From contig JAXHUH010000097.1 in NCBI GenBank assembly GCA_034211175.1, forward strand, positions 1 to 33,648: a DNA stretch of 33,648 nucleotides, read 5' to 3'. Made by a program: the position numbers and the translations under genes. The notes under the pieces were generated by a model that saw nothing but the letters and a program-made list of their open reading frames with translations, searched no databases and was not told the origin of the DNA. Shown piece by piece: positions 30,713 through 33,648 of the stretch (positions are counted from its first letter, which is position 1; each line of letters starts with the position of its first letter). This DNA is from JAXHUH01 sp034211175 (GTDB taxonomy: Bacteria > Actinomycetota > Acidimicrobiia > Acidimicrobiales > CAIXPF01).

Positions 30713-31503
30713 CGGTCACCCAACCGGTGACCACGCTGGAGCCGCTGCTGTCGGTGCGGGGCATCACCGTGCGCTTCGGCGGCGTGGTGGCCAACGACGA
30801 CGTGGTCCTCGATGTGCCCCGAGGTGAGGTCAGCGCCATCATCGGCCCCAACGGCGCGGGCAAGACCACGCTGTTCAACGTCATCACCGGAGCCCAGAAG
30901 CCGACCTCGGGTCGGCTGCGCTTCGACGGCGAGGACATCACCGACCTGTCGCCCCGCCACCGGGCCGGCCTGGGCATCGCCCGCACGTTCCAGAACCTCG
31001 CGCTGGTTCCGTCGCTGACCGTGCTCGAGAATGTCTCCATCGGTCTGGGCCGCTTCCGGCGGACCGGCGTGTTCGGAGCGCTCCTCCGTGCGCCGCGCAC
31101 CCGGGCGGAGGACGCCATGGTGGACGAGGTGGCCTGGGGGGCCCTCGGCCTCACCGGGCTCACCGCGGAGGCCCACCTGCGCGCCGATCAACTGTCCTAC
31201 GGGGGGCGCCGCCGGGTGGAGTTCGCCCGGGCCCTGGCCATGCGTCCCCGGTTCCTGCTGCTCGACGAGCCCTCAGCGGGCATGGCCGAGGCAGAAACCG
31301 CCGAGTTCGTCGACGCCCTGCGTCGCGCCGTCGACAGCCTCGGCCTCACGGTGCTGGTGGTGGAGCACGACATGACCTTCGTGCGTGCCATCGCCACCCA
31401 CACGGCGGTGCTCGACTTCGGTCACGTCCTCACCGCCGGGCCCACCGGCGAGGTGCTGGCCGACCAGCGGGTCGCCGAGGCCTACCTCGGGAGCCAGGCA
31501 TGA
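30709..31503 (+). CDS. livG: LivG-type ABC transporter ATP-binding protein
   Basis: 264-residue cytoplasmic ATPase of a branched-chain-amino-acid-type importer. Walker A GPNGAGKTT (46-54), Q-loop in ARTFQNLALVPSLTV, the signature LSYGGRRRVEFARAL (the usual LSYGQQR is altered, with GRR in place of QQ), Walker B FLLLDEPSAGM and the switch histidine in VVEHDM. The characteristic LivG insertion between Q-loop and signature is present (RAPRTRAEDAMVDE). The GTG start overlaps the upstream stop (GTGA) and its own stop overlaps the LivF start (ATGA), so expression is tightly coupled. Energises the fused permease together with LivF. Confidence 0.92.
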   Translation: MTVTQPVTTLEPLLSVRGITVRFGGVVANDDVVLDVPRGEVSAIIGPNGAGKTTLFNVITGAQKPTSGRLRFDGEDITDLSPRHRAGLGIARTFQNLALVPSLTVLENVSIGLGRFRRTGVFGALLRAPRTRAEDAMVDEVAWGALGLTGLTAEAHLRADQLSYGGRRRVEFARALAMRPRFLLLDEPSAGMAEAETAEFVDALRRAVDSLGLTVLVVEHDMTFVRAIATHTAVLDFGHVLTAGPTGEVLADQRVAEAYLGSQA

Positions 31504-32228
31504 TCCTCGAGGTCGAGTCCCTGCAGGTTCGCTACGGCGACGTCACCGCGGTCCGGGGGGTGGACCTCGCCGTCGAGGAGGGCGCGGCGGTGGCGGTCCT
31601 CGGCCGGAACGGCGCCGGCAAATCCTCGACGCTGCGGGGTATCGCGGGCGCCACCATGCCATCGGGCGGAGCGGTGCGCGTCGACGGCGTCGACCTGGCC
31701 GCCCGGCGGGCCGACGACCGCGTCCGGCACGGCATCGTGCTCGTGCCCGAGGGGCGTCGGCTGTTCCCCCAGCTCTCCGTCCGCGAGAACCTCGCCGTCG
31801 GCGCCTACCTGCACAAGCTGCGCCCGGCCGCGTTGGAGCAGGAGATCGAACGGGTCACCCAACACCTCCCCCGGGTGCGGGAGCGGCTCGACCAGCAGGC
31901 CGGCAGTCTGTCCGGCGGCGAGCAGCAGCTCGTCGCCATCGCCAGGGCCCTCATGGCCCGCCCGCGGATCCTGATGGCCGACGAACCGTCGCTCGGCCTC
32001 GCCCCCGTCATCGTCGACTCCATCTACGAGCTGTTCCGCGCCCTGCTGCAGGACGGGCTCACACTGGTCGTCGTCGAGCAGTACGTGGGCGTCGCCCTGG
32101 CCCTGGTCGATCACGCCCTCGTGATCGACCGCGGCGCCGTTGCCCTGGCTGGCCCTGCAGCCGAGCTGGCCGAATCGCCCGACCTGTGGCGCGTGTACCT
32201 ATCCGGCTCCGAGGAGGAACCAACATGA
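31500..32228 (+). CDS. livF: LivF-type ABC transporter ATP-binding protein
   Basis: 242-residue second ATPase of the importer. Walker A GRNGAGKS (35-42), Q-loop region IVLVPEGRRLFPQLSVREN (the LivF-typical EGR motif), signature LSGGEQQ, Walker B ILMADEPSLGLAP and a switch position VVVEQYV, where LivF proteins usually have Q in place of H. Overlaps LivG and LivK by 4 bp each. Standard length and layout; nothing is missing. Confidence 0.93.
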   Translation: MILEVESLQVRYGDVTAVRGVDLAVEEGAAVAVLGRNGAGKSSTLRGIAGATMPSGGAVRVDGVDLAARRADDRVRHGIVLVPEGRRLFPQLSVRENLAVGAYLHKLRPAALEQEIERVTQHLPRVRERLDQQAGSLSGGEQQLVAIARALMARPRILMADEPSLGLAPVIVDSIYELFRALLQDGLTLVVVEQYVGVALALVDHALVIDRGAVALAGPAAELAESPDLWRVYLSGSEEEPT

Positions 32229-33619
32229 ACCGAAGACTCCTGATGCTCGTCATCGCCGCTGCGCTCGTCGCCGCTGCGTGCGGCGCGCGCGGCGATGACG
32301 ACGACATCTCGGCGGGGTCCCAGACCACCGACTCGACCGCGGAGGAGCCGACCGAGGAGCCCGTCGAGGAGCCGGCGGCAACCGAGTCCGACCCCGGTGT
32401 CACCGACACCGAGATCCTCGTCGGCGCCTCCGTCACCCTGTCCGGCGTCACCGGCTTCCTCGGCGAGGAGGTGGTGGCGGGCATCGACTCGGTGTTCCAG
32501 GAGGTGAACGAGGCCGGCGGCATCCAGGGCCGGAACCTGCGCCTCATCGCGTACGACGACGGCGGCGACTCCAGCCAGATGCTGGCCAACGTGCGCAAGC
32601 TCACCGAGGAGGACCAGGTCATCGCGCTGGTCACCGGCCTCGGTGACGCCGCGTTGGACTACGTGACGCAGAAGGAGGTGCCCACCATCTCCTTCGGCGT
32701 GACACCGGGAGCGTTCTCCTCCAAGTACCCCACCGTGTACCCCATCGTGGGCAACGCCCTGCTGTGGACCCAGGAGACCATCGCCGGGCTCGACGAGAAC
32801 GGCGTGATCGAGCCCGGCATGAAGGTGGCGATCCCCTACGACACCGGCCTGATCGACATCAGCCCCTACCTGGACGCCCTGAAGGAGTCGTGGGAGAACT
32901 ACGGCGCCGAAGTGGTGAGCACCGACGCCCTGACCCTGGAGACGGGTACGTGCGAGCCGCTGGTGCTCAAGTGGCGCGACCTCGACGTGGACTGGGTCGA
33001 CTTCCAGTCCGCCGCCTGGTTCCTGTGCGTGCAGGCCGCCTCCGACCAGGGTTGGAAGCCGGCGAACGGCATGGGGGGCTGGCCGGCCAGCGTGCCCACC
33101 ATCGCCTCGCTCGCCGGCCCCTTCGTGGAGGGGGTCTGGGCCGGCTCCAACGGCGATCAGCCCGACGGGTCACCGCGCGAGCTCACCGAGGCCCACGAGC
33201 AGTTCACCGCCAGCCTCGAGCAGCACTACCCCGAGATGCTCGACCCCCAGCACCTCGACTCACCGGCGCTGCTCGGCTACTACGCCGGATCGAAGCTGCT
33301 CGTGGCCGCGCTCGAGGCGCAGGGCGAGGTCATCACCCGGGCCGGCCTGAACGAGTGGATCCAGGGCGTGGAGGACTTCGAGACCGGGATCACCCCGGAC
33401 ATCAAGTCCATGGCGCCGGACTGCAAGACCGGCTCCGAGGAGGTCTGGATCGGCCCGTGGGAGTACGACGAGGCCACCAAGACCGCCAGCCGCACGCCGG
33501 TCGGCGGGTACTTCACCAGCCCCCAGAATCAGCCCCGACTGCTCGATCGGGGTGACGCTGAGCCGCTTGAGGCCGCGGTCCGCCCCCACGAAGTCGGCGA
33601 CGAAGTCCGACGCCGGTGA
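32225..33619 (+). CDS. LivK-type substrate-binding lipoprotein
   Basis: 464-residue extracytoplasmic binding protein. A lipoprotein signal (MNRRLLMLVIAAALVAAAC, lipobox cysteine C19) is followed by a long acidic Thr/Glu/Pro linker (about 25-60) and then a type I periplasmic-binding fold (Peripla_BP_6): VTDTEILVGASVTLSG, GGIQGRNLRLIAYDDG, VIALVTGLGDAAL and a late LLGYYAGSKLLVAALEA. The linker fits anchoring in a cell envelope of an actinobacterium. The start ATG overlaps the LivF stop. The last 25 or so residues (from about 33545) are antisense to a conserved ABC ATPase C-terminus and have no family character, so the natural end is doubtful. Ligand unknown; relatives bind amino acids, amides, aromatic acids or urea. 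Confidence 0.88.
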   Translation: MNRRLLMLVIAAALVAAACGARGDDDDISAGSQTTDSTAEEPTEEPVEEPAATESDPGVTDTEILVGASVTLSGVTGFLGEEVVAGIDSVFQEVNEAGGIQGRNLRLIAYDDGGDSSQMLANVRKLTEEDQVIALVTGLGDAALDYVTQKEVPTISFGVTPGAFSSKYPTVYPIVGNALLWTQETIAGLDENGVIEPGMKVAIPYDTGLIDISPYLDALKESWENYGAEVVSTDALTLETGTCEPLVLKWRDLDVDWVDFQSAAWFLCVQAASDQGWKPANGMGGWPASVPTIASLAGPFVEGVWAGSNGDQPDGSPRELTEAHEQFTASLEQHYPEMLDPQHLDSPALLGYYAGSKLLVAALEAQGEVITRAGLNEWIQGVEDFETGITPDIKSMAPDCKTGSEEVWIGPWEYDEATKTASRTPVGGYFTSPQNQPRLLDRGDAEPLEAAVRPHEVGDEVRRR

Positions 33620-33648
33620 GCCGAGGATCCGGTCGGGTGTGTCGTACT
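33545..33648 (-). CDS. C-terminal fragment of a quaternary-amine (ProV/OpuCA-like) ABC ATPase
   Basis: At the right edge, reading inward on the minus strand, the translation begins YDTPDRILGSPASDFVADF and continues VGADRGLKRLSVTPI. This is the conserved end of the ATPase domain of glycine betaine/choline-type importers (the usual form is TPxEIL..PANDFVxxFVGxDRxLKRL). The 5' part lies outside the window. The frame continues open to 33260, but beyond about 33545 the translation is only the antisense of the LivK gene. Intact relatives often end 40-100 residues later with a CBS-type region that is absent here, so the gene appears truncated, rearranged or frameshifted against LivK. Confidence 0.6.

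Noticed and set aside
33260..33544. Extension of the right-edge ABC ATPase frame into the LivK gene
   Set aside because: Beyond about 33545 the translation is only the antisense of conserved LivK codons and does not resemble an ATPase C-terminus.
1..33648. CRISPR arrays, tRNA or rRNA genes, insertion sequences, prophage or integrase genes
   Set aside because: No regularly spaced repeats, tRNA-like cloverleaf ends, transposase motifs or terminal inverted repeats were seen by eye; a covariance-model search was not possible.

Overview
The window is GC-rich DNA with dense, overlapping operons, weak AT content even between genes and actinobacterial-looking Shine-Dalgarno sites. Gene content (paired thiolase-like/DUF35 proteins, several acyl-CoA ligases, an acyl-CoA dehydrogenase, a P450, PhoD and PhoX phosphatases, an LPxTG-like C-terminal tail) suggests an actinobacterium, perhaps from the Acidimicrobiia. 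That placement is inferred from gene style only. No rRNA, tRNA, CRISPR array, transposase or phage gene was seen.

Layout. (1) 1-1912, minus: two amidohydrolases, the first cut by the left edge, behind a promoter carrying a perfect 20-bp palindrome. (2) 2355-5386, minus: a PhoD-PhoX pair of Tat-exported phosphatases with a 4-bp overlap. (3) 5643-8655, minus: a damaged cluster with a VOC protein, a PPOX protein of only 65 residues, an orphan LPTSG sorting tail, a frameshifted flavin monooxygenase and a PF10118-type hydrolase lacking its second metal motif. A divergent TetR gene (8959-9633) faces it across overlapping dyads. (4) 9605-12392, minus: a frameshifted MMPL transporter whose C-terminus carries an XRE-type helix-turn-helix, the most unusual protein here. 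(5) 12575-18433, plus: thiolase-like protein, DUF35 protein, two acyl-CoA ligases and an SDR. (6) 18448-22236, minus: a secreted alpha/beta hydrolase and a triple-GAF GGDEF protein. (7) 22318-24180, minus: a carboxymuconolactone-decarboxylase-like protein and a P450. (8) 24320-28261, plus: a second thiolase-like/DUF35 pair, a nitronate monooxygenase and an acyl-CoA dehydrogenase. (9) 28349-33619, plus: a branched-chain-amino-acid-type ABC transporter (fused LivHM permease, small two-helix protein, LivG, LivF, lipoprotein LivK). The right edge holds the antisense C-terminus of another ABC ATPase.

How the genes fit together. Regions 5, 7 and 8 look like a catabolic set for a hydrophobic carboxylic acid or steroid-like side chain: P450 oxidation, CoA ligation, dehydrogenation, and carbon-carbon cleavage by thiolase-like/DUF35 complexes that lack the thiolase cysteine. 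The Liv-type transporter directly downstream could import a substrate. The substrate is not visible in the sequence.

Three long genes (monooxygenase near 7418, MMPL near 11705, permease near 28582) each carry a single-base indel that splits an otherwise well-preserved family sequence. This many such lesions in 33 kb suggests consensus errors, although true decay cannot be excluded, especially in region 3 where in-frame deletions are also present.
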